Source of the DNA: Actinomycetes bacterium
GTDB lineage: Bacteria > Actinomycetota > Actinomycetes > Propionibacteriales > Propionibacteriaceae
Direction: 5' to 3'
Length of the DNA stretch: 36,789 nt
NCBI GenBank assembly: GCA_030426725.1
Contig: JAUHXZ010000024.1
Coordinates: forward strand, 1 to 36,789
The notes under the pieces were generated by a model. That model was not told the DNA's origin. It saw only the letters and a list, made by a program, of their open reading frames with translations, and ran no database searches. The translations under genes were made by a program, and so were the position numbers. This document shows, piece after piece, positions 24,119 through 31,491 of the stretch (the stretch's first letter is position 1; each line of letters starts with the position of its first letter).

Positions 24119-25912
24119 ATGAGTACCCCCATCGAGGACTACGCCGTCGTCGGGGACATGCGCACGGCGGCGCTCATCAGCCGCGACGGCTCGGTCGACT
24201 GGCTCTGCCTCCCGAAGTTCGACTCGCCCGCCTGTTTCGCCGCCCTGCTCGGCCGCCCCGAGCACGGCCGCTGGCTGCTCCGGCCGACGGCCGAGAGCCG
24301 CACCACGCGCCGGTACCGGGACTCCACCTTCATCCTGGAGACCACCCACGAGACCGCCGACGGCACCATCCGGGTCACCGACTTCATGCCGCTTGCCGAC
24401 GGTCGCGCCGACCTCATCCGCCGCGTCGAGGGGATCTCCGGCGCCGTCGAGATCGAGCACGAGTGGATTGTGCGGTTCGGCTATGGAAAGGTGCGCCCCT
24501 GGGTCTTCCGGTCGGAAGGCCACGCCCGGGACGTCGAGGTGATCCAGGCCGTCGCCGGCGCCGACATGGTCGTGATGCGCGGCACCAGGCTTCCCCGGGC
24601 CGACGAGGGGCGCCACCTCGACCGGTTCACCGTGACCGAGGGTGAACGCTACGACTTCACCCTCAACTGGTTCCCCTCCTGGGACCAGGTGCCCGAGCCT
24701 CTCGACATCGACGACCGCGCCCACCGGACCTATGCGGAGCAGCAGGAGTGGGCGGACCGCTGCACGTACGAGGGGCCGTACCGGGAGGCCGTCGTGCGCT
24801 CCCTCCTCGTCCTCAAACTGCTGACCGACAGCCTGCGCGGGGGCATCGTCGCCGCCCCGACGACGAGCCTGCCCGAGGACTTCGGTGGAGAGCGCAACTG
24901 GGACTACCGCTACTGCTGGCTGCGCGACGCGTCGCTCACCCTCGAATCGCTCCTCGAGTACGGCTACCTCCGGTCGACGGAGCTCTGGCGGGCATGGCTC
25001 GTGCGGGCGGTCGCCGGCGACCCCGAGGACATGCAGATCATGTACGCCGTCGACGGGGGCCGCGAGCTGCCGGAGCGGACCCTCGACCACCTGCCGGGCT
25101 ACGCCGGATCGACGCCCGTGCGAGTCGGCAACGGGGCGGTCGGCCAGACCCAGCAGGACGTCCTCGGCGAGGTGATGATCGCCCTCGAGGCGGCCCGTGC
25201 CGCCGGCATCGACGAGACCGAGCAGTCCTGGGCGGTCCAGTGCGAGCTGCTCGACCACGCCGGCCGCCACTGGCAGGAGCCCGATCACGGGATCTGGGAG
25301 ATCAGGGGACCCCGGCGCCACTTCACCCACTCCCGCGTCATGGTGTGGGCCGCGTTCGACCGCGCCGTCCGCGGCGCCGAGGAGCACGGCCTCCCCGGAC
25401 CCGTCGACCAGTGGCGAGCGACGCGCGACGCCGTGCGCGCCGAGGTCCTCGAGCGGGGCTACGACCCGGAACGCAACACCTTCACCCAGCATTACGACAC
25501 CACCGAGGTCGACGCCTCGCTACTGGTCATGGCCGACATCGGCTTCCTTCCTCCCGACGATCCGCGGTTCCTCGGGACCATCCGCGCCGTCGAGGAGGAC
25601 CTCCTGCGCGACGGCCAGGTGCTGCGCTACCGCACGTCGTCTGGCGTCGACGGGCTGAGCGGCGACGAGCATCCGTTCCTCGCCTGCTCGTTCTGGCTGG
25701 TGTCCGCGTACGCCGAATCGGGGCAGCTCGACAAGGCGCGGGACCTCATGGACCGGCTCGTCGGACTGTGCAACGACGTCGGCCTCCTCGCCGAGGAGCA
25801 CGATCCGGTGGCCGGGCGGATGGCCGGCAACTTCCCCCAGGCCCTGTCGCACCTGACGCTCATCGCGGCGGCCCGCGAGCTGGCCCGGGCCGAGCGCGAC
25901 GCCGCCCGGTAG
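24119..25912 (+). CDS. Glycoside hydrolase family 15 protein (glucoamylase/trehalase-like)
   Basis: A 597-aa cytoplasmic protein with no signal peptide. An N-terminal beta-rich domain (about 1-230, starting PIEDYAVVGDMRTAALISRDGSVDWLCLP) is followed by an alpha/alpha-barrel catalytic domain with NWDYRYCWLRDAS (260-272) and the C-terminal EEHDP...GNFPQALSH. This is the GH15 pattern of mycobacterial trehalase (Rv2402) and related glucoamylases. Trehalose or short alpha-glucan hydrolysis is the best guess; sequence alone does not separate them. ATG at 24119 is preceded by TAGGGT-N7. It lies between iolA and iolE but has no IolR site, so it is probably not part of inositol metabolism. Confidence 0.88.
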   Translation: MSTPIEDYAVVGDMRTAALISRDGSVDWLCLPKFDSPACFAALLGRPEHGRWLLRPTAESRTTRRYRDSTFILETTHETADGTIRVTDFMPLADGRADLIRRVEGISGAVEIEHEWIVRFGYGKVRPWVFRSEGHARDVEVIQAVAGADMVVMRGTRLPRADEGRHLDRFTVTEGERYDFTLNWFPSWDQVPEPLDIDDRAHRTYAEQQEWADRCTYEGPYREAVVRSLLVLKLLTDSLRGGIVAAPTTSLPEDFGGERNWDYRYCWLRDASLTLESLLEYGYLRSTELWRAWLVRAVAGDPEDMQIMYAVDGGRELPERTLDHLPGYAGSTPVRVGNGAVGQTQQDVLGEVMIALEAARAAGIDETEQSWAVQCELLDHAGRHWQEPDHGIWEIRGPRRHFTHSRVMVWAAFDRAVRGAEEHGLPGPVDQWRATRDAVRAEVLERGYDPERNTFTQHYDTTEVDASLLVMADIGFLPPDDPRFLGTIRAVEEDLLRDGQVLRYRTSSGVDGLSGDEHPFLACSFWLVSAYAESGQLDKARDLMDRLVGLCNDVGLLAEEHDPVAGRMAGNFPQALSHLTLIAAARELARAERDAAR

Positions 25913-25982
25913 CCCCGACACCAGGGGACAACCAGGGACAATCCCGAGCCGCGGCGGTGGCGGGGGTCGCTACCCTCGAAGA

Positions 25983-26357
25983 ATGAACCTCTTCCTGCGT
26001 CTCCTGGCCTCCGCCGTGGCCACCGCCGTCGCCGTCTGGCTCGTCCCCGGCATCACCCTGACGGCCGACGACACGACGGACCAGGTCCTGACACTGCTCG
26101 GTGTCGCCGTCATCCTCGGCCTGGTCAACGCGATCATCCGCCCGTTCGCCTGGGTGATGGGCGCCTGCTTCATCATCCTCACCTTCGGGCTCTTCCTCCT
26201 CGTCATCAACGCGCTGATGCTGATGCTGACCTCCTGGCTCGCCGGCGAACTCGGGCTCGGGTTCCACGTGGACGGGTTCTGGTGGGCCCTCCTCGGGTCG
26301 CTGGTGATCTCGCTGGTGAGCGCCGTCGTCGCCTCCGTGCTGGGGGCCGAGCGCTGA
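25983..26357 (+). CDS. Phage holin family 4-like membrane protein (YvlD/DUF360 type)
   Basis: A 124-aa integral membrane protein with four hydrophobic segments (about 3-25, 34-56, 58-83, 94-120) and the family motif LGLVNAIIRPF. Proteins of this kind are widespread in bacteria. The 'phage holin' label is a domain name and does not imply a prophage, and no phage genes are near. TACCCT (25971-25976) lies 6 nt before the ATG, suggesting a leaderless transcript. Function unknown. Confidence 0.85.
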   Translation: MNLFLRLLASAVATAVAVWLVPGITLTADDTTDQVLTLLGVAVILGLVNAIIRPFAWVMGACFIILTFGLFLLVINALMLMLTSWLAGELGLGFHVDGFWWALLGSLVISLVSAVVASVLGAER

Positions 26358-26358
26358 T

Positions 26359-26538
26359 GTGAGCCGTGAACGCGCCCGGGTGGACCTGCCCGCCGCCGTC
26401 GATCTCGCTGCACGAGGGTTCATCGGTGTCGACGATGACGTCCACCAGGTCTACTCTCTTGAGGACGTCAACGAAGGCTACAAGCGGCTCCGTGAGGGCA
26501 CCATGGCCGGCCGCGGCATCGTTGACATGAGTCCCTGA
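26359..26538 (+). pseudogene. C-terminal remnant of a zinc-dependent alcohol dehydrogenase
   Basis: A 59-codon open frame from GTG 26359 to TGA 26538. The part from about residue 9 reads like the last 50 residues of medium-chain zinc alcohol dehydrogenases: LAARGFIGVDDDVHQVYSLE, then EDVNEGYKRLREGTMAGRGI. The coenzyme and zinc domains (about 290 residues) are absent, so it is a decayed 3' fragment rather than a working gene. It lies in the stretch separating iolA from iolE. Its stop lies inside the hairpin at 26526-26561. Confidence 0.75.
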
Positions 26539-26561
26539 CGGGTTCCCGTCAAGGGCTCATG
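26526..26561. terminator. Hairpin at the end of the alcohol dehydrogenase remnant
   Basis: CATGAGTCCCTGACGGG (26526-26542) pairs with CCCGTCAAGGGCTCATG (26545-26561); 15 of 17 positions are perfectly complementary and one more is a G-U pair. No T-run. It may be the original terminator of the lost dehydrogenase gene. Confidence 0.55.
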
Positions 26562-26564
26562 AAG

Positions 26565-26606
26565 CACTGAGGGGTGGCCCTGCGACGGCAGGACCACCCC
26601 TCAGTG
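26565..26606. terminator. Hairpin downstream of iolE
   Basis: CACTGAGGGGTGG (26565-26577) is a perfect 13-bp complement of 26594-26606, with further CTGC/GCAG pairing inside. It lies 16 bp beyond the iolE stop on the minus strand and probably ends that transcript. Confidence 0.65.
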
Positions 26607-26621
26607 GTGTGTGGAACCCGG

Positions 26622-27485
26622 TCAGGAGGCGAGCGCCTTGAGCGCCTCGAAGGAGGCCGCGGCCTGGCTGACGGGGCCGCCGTCGGCCGGGGGCTCCTCG
26701 TCGAGCATGATGTCCTGCTCGAGCACCCAGTAGCCGTCGAAGCCCGCCTCGTCGAGGAGGGAGACGAGGGTGGCGAAGTCGATGTCACCCTGGCCGATGG
26801 GAACGAACATGCCGGCCTTGATGCCCTGCGACCAGTTGATCTCGCCGGGCAGCAGCTTCTCGGCCAGGTCCATGCGGACGTCCTTGGCGTGGACGATGCC
26901 CACACGGTCGGCGTACTTGCGGGTCAGCGCGACGACGTCAGCCCCGCCACAGGCCAGGTGGCCCGTGTCCAGGCACAGCCCGACGGTGGAGTTGTCGAGG
27001 ACGCGCTCGACCTCGTCGACGTTCTGGACCATGGTGCCCCAGTGGGGGTGGAGGACTGCGGTGACGCCCTTGGCGCTGCAGACCTCGCTGATGCGGCTGA
27101 GGTTGGAGAACAGCGTCTGCCAGCCCTCGTCGTCGAGGACGGGGCGAGCGTCGTAGCCGTCCTGGCCGGAGTCGGCCGCCAGGACGAGGAACTCGCCGCC
27201 GGCCACCTCGAAGGCGCGCAGCTCGGCCTCCACCATCGGGATCGGGTAGAAGTCGGGATCGTGCATGACGGCGAGGAAGAACGAGCCGACCGGCTTGAGG
27301 CCGTACTCGGCGACGGCTGCGGCGCGGGCCTCGGCCTCGATGGGCAGCCAGCCCTGGGGACCGAACTCGGTGGCGGTGAGGCCGATCTCCTTCATCTCGG
27401 TCAGCACGCGGTCGGGGGTCATCTGGTGGCCCCAGCCGGGGACCTCGCACACGCCCCAGCTGATTGGCGCTCCGGCGATCTTCAT
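26622..27485 (-). CDS. iolE: myo-inosose-2 dehydratase
   Basis: A 287-aa TIM-barrel enzyme that dehydrates 2-keto-myo-inositol to the cyclohexanedione used by IolD. The start MKIAGAPISWGVCEVPGWG is the IolE signature; likely metal-site residues are in LHPHWGTM, CLDTGHLACGG, IVHAKDVR and the late Glu of YWVLEQDIM. The length is normal. AAAGGAG lies 8 nt before the ATG at 27485. It is transcribed divergently from iolG from a 164-bp region with two predicted IolR sites. Confidence 0.93.
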   Translation of the reverse strand: MKIAGAPISWGVCEVPGWGHQMTPDRVLTEMKEIGLTATEFGPQGWLPIEAEARAAAVAEYGLKPVGSFFLAVMHDPDFYPIPMVEAELRAFEVAGGEFLVLAADSGQDGYDARPVLDDEGWQTLFSNLSRISEVCSAKGVTAVLHPHWGTMVQNVDEVERVLDNSTVGLCLDTGHLACGGADVVALTRKYADRVGIVHAKDVRMDLAEKLLPGEINWSQGIKAGMFVPIGQGDIDFATLVSLLDEAGFDGYWVLEQDIMLDEEPPADGGPVSQAAASFEALKALAS

Positions 27486-27537
27486 GTGGGCAGCTCCTTT
27501 GCGGCTCTCAGCCGCACCGTGCGACTGTCGCCTATAT

Positions 27538-27551
27538 ATTATGTCCTGCCA
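27538..27551 (-). promoter_or_regulatory. iolE promoter region with IolR site
   Basis: On the minus strand, CATAAT (27543-27538) is a good -10 in an AT-rich island, with weak -35 TGGCGA (27566-27561) 17 bp upstream. TGTCCTGCCA (27542-27551) matches 9/10 of KGWCHTRACA and overlaps the -10. Confidence 0.55.
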
Positions 27552-27629
27552 ATGATACTTTCGCCAGAGGGGTATCGTACGCTTATCCTGTGGGGCGACG
27601 GGGCCCCGTGCTCGTCATCTTTCGCTTTA

Positions 27630-27639
27630 TGTGCTGACA
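27630..27639. promoter_or_regulatory. Predicted IolR site before iolG
   Basis: TGTGCTGACA, a 9/10 match to KGWCHTRACA. It ends just before the iolG ribosome site (AAGGAG, 27639-27644), so it lies in the leader rather than the promoter core. A possible iolG -10, TATCCT, is at 27584-27589. Confidence 0.5.
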
Positions 27640-27649
27640 AGGAGAGTCA

Positions 27650-28636
27650 ATGATCCGTTTCGCCATCATCGGCGCCGGCCGAATCGGTCAGGTCCACGCC
27701 CGGGCGGTCGCGGCCCATCCCGAGGCCGAACTGGTGCTCGTCTACGACGCCTTCGAGGCCCCGGCCAAGGCGCTCGCCGAGGCCTACGGCGTCCGCCACA
27801 CCCTCGACATCGACGAGGTCTACGGCGCCGGTGACGTCGATGCGGTCATCATCGGTTCGCCGACCGCCATGCACGTCGAGCACATCCTGGGCTCCGTGCG
27901 GGGTGGAAAGCGGGTGATGTGCGAGAAGCCGGTGGCGCTCGAGCTCGACGAGGCGACGCGCTGCGTCGACGAGCTCGGCGACGAGGCGGGTCGCGTCATG
28001 CTGGGATTCAACCGCCGCTTCGACCCGAGCTTCGCCGAGATCCACGCGCGCGTCGCCGACGGCGAGATCGGCCAGCTGCAGCAGCTCACCGTCACCTCGC
28101 GCGATCCCCAGGGCCCGCCCGCCGAGTACGTCGCGGGTTCAGGCGGAATCTTCAAGGACATGACGATCCACGACTTCGACACGGTGCGCTTCTTCCTCGG
28201 CGACATCGTCGAGGTGAGCGCCTTCGGCACCAACGCCGACGAGGCGATCAAGGCCGCCGGCGACTTCGACCAGGCGATGATCATGCTGCGCAACGCCGAC
28301 GGCGCGCTCGCCACCATCGTCAACTCCCGCACCTGCTCCTACGGGTACGACCAGCGGCTCGAGGCGTTCGGTTCGGACGGCGCGCTGTCCGCGGAGAACC
28401 TCACCGAGACCAGCGTGCGAAAGGCCAGCGCGTCCCAGACCCAGGCGCAGGGCCCGGTGCTGAACTTCTTCCTGCAGCGCTACGAGGCGGCCTACAGCCG
28501 CGAGCTCGGCGTGTTCATCGACGCGGTGAACAACGACGCCGAGGTCTCGCCGAACGTCGTCGACGGCGTCGAGGCCCTGCGGCTGGCGCAGGCCGCGACG
28601 CAGAGCGCCCGCGAGGGGCGCACCGTCCGCCTCTGA
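27650..28636 (+). CDS. iolG: Inositol 2-dehydrogenase
   Basis: A 328-aa Gfo/Idh/MocA enzyme that oxidises myo-inositol (possibly also scyllo-inositol) to the 2-keto form with NAD+. The Rossmann loop is GAGRIGQVHA (8-17). The catalytic triad typical of IolG is present: Lys93 in EKP (92-94), and Asp170 and His174 in GGIFKDMTIHDFD. The operon context and an IolR site in its leader fix the role better than family alone would. AAGGAG precedes the ATG. It ends 12 bp before the convergent phosphatase gene. Confidence 0.93.
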   Translation: MIRFAIIGAGRIGQVHARAVAAHPEAELVLVYDAFEAPAKALAEAYGVRHTLDIDEVYGAGDVDAVIIGSPTAMHVEHILGSVRGGKRVMCEKPVALELDEATRCVDELGDEAGRVMLGFNRRFDPSFAEIHARVADGEIGQLQQLTVTSRDPQGPPAEYVAGSGGIFKDMTIHDFDTVRFFLGDIVEVSAFGTNADEAIKAAGDFDQAMIMLRNADGALATIVNSRTCSYGYDQRLEAFGSDGALSAENLTETSVRKASASQTQAQGPVLNFFLQRYEAAYSRELGVFIDAVNNDAEVSPNVVDGVEALRLAQAATQSAREGRTVRL

Positions 28637-28648
28637 CGACCCGCGGGG

Positions 28649-29254
28649 TCAGGACACCCGAGCTGTGGGGCGGATGTGATCGCCCCACCGCTCGATCGTC
28701 CATCCGGACGACATCGAGCCGGTGAGCACGATCCACTGGGTGTTGCGCAGCGGGGGAGCGTGCTCCATCCCGAGGCTCGGATCCTGCGCCAGGGCCCATA
28801 CGCGCAAGGCCGCGCCGTGGCTCACGAGGGCGACCGCCTCGTCGCCCGCCTGCTCCATGGCCGCGACCGCGTTGGTGAAGCGCGTCAGGAACTCCCGGGC
28901 CGTCTCCCCGCCGTCGATGCCGACGTCGAGGTTGTCAGGGGCCCACGAGTTGAGCACGCCGATGTAGACCGACCAGTCGGTGCTCATCTCCTCGACCCCG
29001 GCCGCGATCTCCTTGATGCCGTCGACAACCGTCACATCCAGCTCGCGGGCGCGGGCGAGCGGGGCCGCGGTCTGCTGTGCGCGGGTGAGGACCGATGCGT
29101 AGAGCGCGTCGATGTGCTCGTGTGCCAGCGCGTCGACCAAAGCGTCCGCCTGCGCGAGTCCCTGCTCGTTGAGCGGCGCCCCGGGGAATGCGGTGTCGAG
29201 CTGGCGGTTGACGTTGCTCTGGGTCTCCCCGTGGCGGATCAGGATTAGGCGCAT
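28649..29254 (-). CDS. Histidine phosphatase (phosphoglycerate mutase-like)
   Basis: A 201-aa branch-1 histidine phosphatase. The phosphohistidine motif IRHGET includes His8 (RHG at 7-9), and the second catalytic histidine is His146 in LVSHGAA. This superfamily covers mutases and many phosphatases, and the length and divergence of the middle region do not indicate a true glycolytic mutase. Substrate unknown. TACCGT (29266-29261) lies 6 nt before the ATG with no ribosome site, consistent with leaderless transcription. Confidence 0.88.
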   Translation of the reverse strand: MRLILIRHGETQSNVNRQLDTAFPGAPLNEQGLAQADALVDALAHEHIDALYASVLTRAQQTAAPLARARELDVTVVDGIKEIAAGVEEMSTDWSVYIGVLNSWAPDNLDVGIDGGETAREFLTRFTNAVAAMEQAGDEAVALVSHGAALRVWALAQDPSLGMEHAPPLRNTQWIVLTGSMSSGWTIERWGDHIRPTARVS

Positions 29255-29326
29255 GCTCCCACGGTACAAGGGAGGCAGCGGGGTGGCCGCCTCAGGTCCC
29301 GCCGTGAGTCTCGGCCCGGTGCTCGC

Positions 29327-29427
29327 TGCGACGTGCGCCACGTCGCACCCCGTCGTGTTCCTCGCACGTCGCATGCGCTGTGCGACGTGCACCCAGGTGT
29401 GCGGCGTGCACCCAGGTGTGCGACGTG
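29327..29427. repeat. Cluster of five TGCGACGTG 9-mers with a 19-bp tandem repeat
   Basis: TGCGACGTG occurs at 29327-29335, 29381-29389 and 29419-29427 on the plus strand and, as CACGTCGCA, at 29339-29347 and 29365-29373. The first four form two inverted pairs with 3-nt and 7-nt centres. The sequence TGCGACGTGCACCCAGGTG (29381-29399) is repeated with one change at 29400-29418. The cluster lies just before the phosphatase gene, beyond the end of the glycosyltransferase/deacetylase gene. Confidence 0.9.
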
Positions 29428-29430
29428 GGG

Positions 29431-31359
29431 TCAGGGCAGGTGCGGGACCTCGCCGCGCAGGCCCGTCGACGTGACGATCGAGTCCGGCTGCCCGCCGCTG
29501 TGGGTGATGCTGCGGTCGTCGTCGTGCACCGTGAGTTGTGTGCGGTGGTGCCGCAGCGCCTTCGCGACCCGGGGTCGTTGGCCCTCGAGGTCGAACCAGC
29601 GCGACGCCACCTCCCGGTTGGTCGTCAGCGCCGCGAACGGCAGGCCCAGCTGCTCGGCGGCGGCGCGGCTCAGGTGGTGCATGCGCACGTGGTCCGGATG
29701 GCCGTAGCCGCCGTCGTCGTCGTAGCTGACGACCAGATCGGTGCCCACCTTGCGCAGGAAGGCCACGATGTCGGCGACGGCCTCCGCCTCGTCGGCGGCG
29801 CACAGCGAGTTCTCGTCGGACTCCTCGGCCGGGCCGGCCAGGCCCTCCCGGATCCAGCGCATCCCCGAGTCGACGTAGCGTCGCGGTTCCTCCTCCGCCC
29901 GCGCGGGCGGCATCCCCAGGTAGGCGTGTGCGTGCACGCCCAGCGAGTCGAGGGCGCCGGCCAGCTCGGCCTCGCGGCGCTGCTCGAGCGCGGGGGTGCC
30001 CGCGAGGGCCGACAACGGCCCGGGCACGACCTCGCCCATCTCGCCGCGGGTGGCGGTGAGCACCGACACCTTGAGGCCCTCGTCGACGAGGTGGGCGATG
30101 AGCGCACCTGACGCCAGGGTCTCGTCGTCGGGATGGGCGTGCAGGAACGTCACGTGCTTGACGGCGCCGTTGGCGATGGCGCGCCGGTACGCCTGCAGGG
30201 TCCGGTCGGCGACGTGTGCCCAGGTCATCGTCTCGGCCCTGGTGCGCGCGGTGGCTCCCATCCGGCGCCGGCGTTCCGGGTCGCGGATGAGGGAGAGGAG
30301 GGCAGCGGCCCAGTCCTCCGGCTCGTGGCAGCAGACGAGTTCGCCGGTGCTGTGGTTGGCGACCGCCTCGGTGAGCCCGCCGGCGGACGCCGCGACCGTC
30401 GGGACTCCCGATGCCGACGCCTCGAGCGCCACGAGGCCGAAGGTCTCGGAGTGCGAGGGCACCACCATGATTCCCGCGTGCCGCATGATGCGGGCGAACG
30501 ACTCCCGGTCCTGGCCGGGCAGGAACGTCACCTTGCCGGCGAGGCCGAGCTCGTCGACGAGGCCGTGGAGCTCGGCCTCGTAGGCCGCGAAGTCCTCCGA
30601 GACCTGGCCGACCATCACGAGGTCGGGGCGCTCCTCGGCCGGGATGAGGGACAGGGCGCGGATCGCGACGTCGGGGCCCTTGAGGGGCTGCAGCCTGGCG
30701 GCGAACAGCAGGTAGCCCGCCGCGACGTCGGGCGCCGGGGTCCACGTGTCCCCGGGCTTGGCCGGGTGGAACAGCTCAGTGTCGACGCCGGGGCGCACGA
30801 TCATCACCTGCTCCGGGTCGGCCTCGCAGCGGCCGATGACGACGGCGGCCTCGTGGCGGCTCACGGCCAGGATGAGTTCCGAGTGGGTGGCGCAGTACAC
30901 CTCGCCGTCGATGCGTGCGGGCGACTCTGGCGGCTCGCCGTCGCGCAGGGGCGAGTTGGGGTGCGCCGCGACGGAGTGGAAGGTCATGAGGTGCGGGATG
31001 CCGGCCTCGCGGGCAAGGGGTATCGCCGCGACGCCCGACATCCAGTGGTGCGAGTGGACCAGGTCGAAGCCGGCGAGGGAGCCGAGGTTGGCGCGGAACT
31101 CGTCGATGTGCTGGTCGATGCGGCTCTTCGGCAGCGGGGTGGCCGGCCCGGCGTCGACGTGGTGGAGCACGATGCCGTCGTCGAGGACGTCGACGTCCGG
31201 CTGCTGCGGCGACGAGCGGCGGGTGAAGAACTCGACGTCGACTCCCGTCCGCCGCAGCGCCTTCGCGAGGGCGCGGATCAGCACGTTCATGCCTCCGGCG
31301 TCGGCGGTGCCTGCCCGCTCGGCCGGTGACGTGTGGAGGGAGATGAAGGCGACGCGCAT
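29431..31359 (-). CDS. Fused MshA-like glycosyltransferase and MshB-like deacetylase (mycothiol synthesis)
   Basis: A single 642-codon frame. Residues 1-397 are a GT4 glycosyltransferase like MshA (ISLHTSPAERAGTADAGGMN, VHSHHWMSG, RPGVDTELFHP, and the EX7E motif Glu305-Glu313 in SETFGLVALE). MshA joins GlcNAc to 1L-myo-inositol 1-phosphate. Residues 400-642 are a PIG-L/LmbE zinc deacetylase like MshB or Mca: HAHPDDE (407-413, zinc ligands His409/Asp412, base Asp411) and GHPDH (553-557, His554 and His557). No stop or frame change separates the halves and the linker is only a few residues (ANGAV). In well-known actinobacteria these are two proteins. TAGATT lies 7 nt before the ATG at 31359. Mca-type amidase activity for the second half remains possible. 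Confidence 0.82.
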   Translation of the reverse strand: MRVAFISLHTSPAERAGTADAGGMNVLIRALAKALRRTGVDVEFFTRRSSPQQPDVDVLDDGIVLHHVDAGPATPLPKSRIDQHIDEFRANLGSLAGFDLVHSHHWMSGVAAIPLAREAGIPHLMTFHSVAAHPNSPLRDGEPPESPARIDGEVYCATHSELILAVSRHEAAVVIGRCEADPEQVMIVRPGVDTELFHPAKPGDTWTPAPDVAAGYLLFAARLQPLKGPDVAIRALSLIPAEERPDLVMVGQVSEDFAAYEAELHGLVDELGLAGKVTFLPGQDRESFARIMRHAGIMVVPSHSETFGLVALEASASGVPTVAASAGGLTEAVANHSTGELVCCHEPEDWAAALLSLIRDPERRRRMGATARTRAETMTWAHVADRTLQAYRRAIANGAVKHVTFLHAHPDDETLASGALIAHLVDEGLKVSVLTATRGEMGEVVPGPLSALAGTPALEQRREAELAGALDSLGVHAHAYLGMPPARAEEEPRRYVDSGMRWIREGLAGPAEESDENSLCAADEAEAVADIVAFLRKVGTDLVVSYDDDGGYGHPDHVRMHHLSRAAAEQLGLPFAALTTNREVASRWFDLEGQRPRVAKALRHHRTQLTVHDDDRSITHSGGQPDSIVTSTGLRGEVPHLP

Positions 31360-31435
31360 GGGGCGGAATCTACACGCAACGCGGAAGCGAAGCGCTGGTG
31401 GCCAACGGCATCTGCGGAGCCCCTCCCACCGGGAC

Positions 31436-31441
31436 TAATCT
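31436..31441 (+). promoter_or_regulatory. -10 box of the aldo/keto reductase gene
   Basis: TAATCT, about 50 nt before the ATG, in the 132-bp divergent region. I do not see a clear -35. Confidence 0.35.
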
Positions 31442-31491
31442 GATGTGCGTGGCCCGTCGCGGGGCCGAAGCTACGCCACGAAGGAGTGTCG

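Noticed and set aside
22232..25492. A 1,086-codon open frame on the minus strand opposite iolA and the GH15 gene
   Set aside because: The protein is low-complexity Gly/Ala/Asp/Val/Arg-rich sequence without domains, as expected for the antisense frame of GC-rich codons; iolA and GH15 on the other strand are full-length recognised enzymes.
25983..26357. A prophage, suggested by the holin-like protein
   Set aside because: This membrane family is widespread outside phages, and no lysin or structural phage gene is near it.
29327..29427. A CRISPR array
   Set aside because: The repeats are only 9-19 nt, there are no unique spacers of regular size, and no cas genes are present.
29800..30200. A frameshift or missed stop creating an artificial MshA-MshB fusion
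   Set aside because: The frame is continuous with normal codon use across the junction and both domains keep their motifs; only re-sequencing could reopen this.
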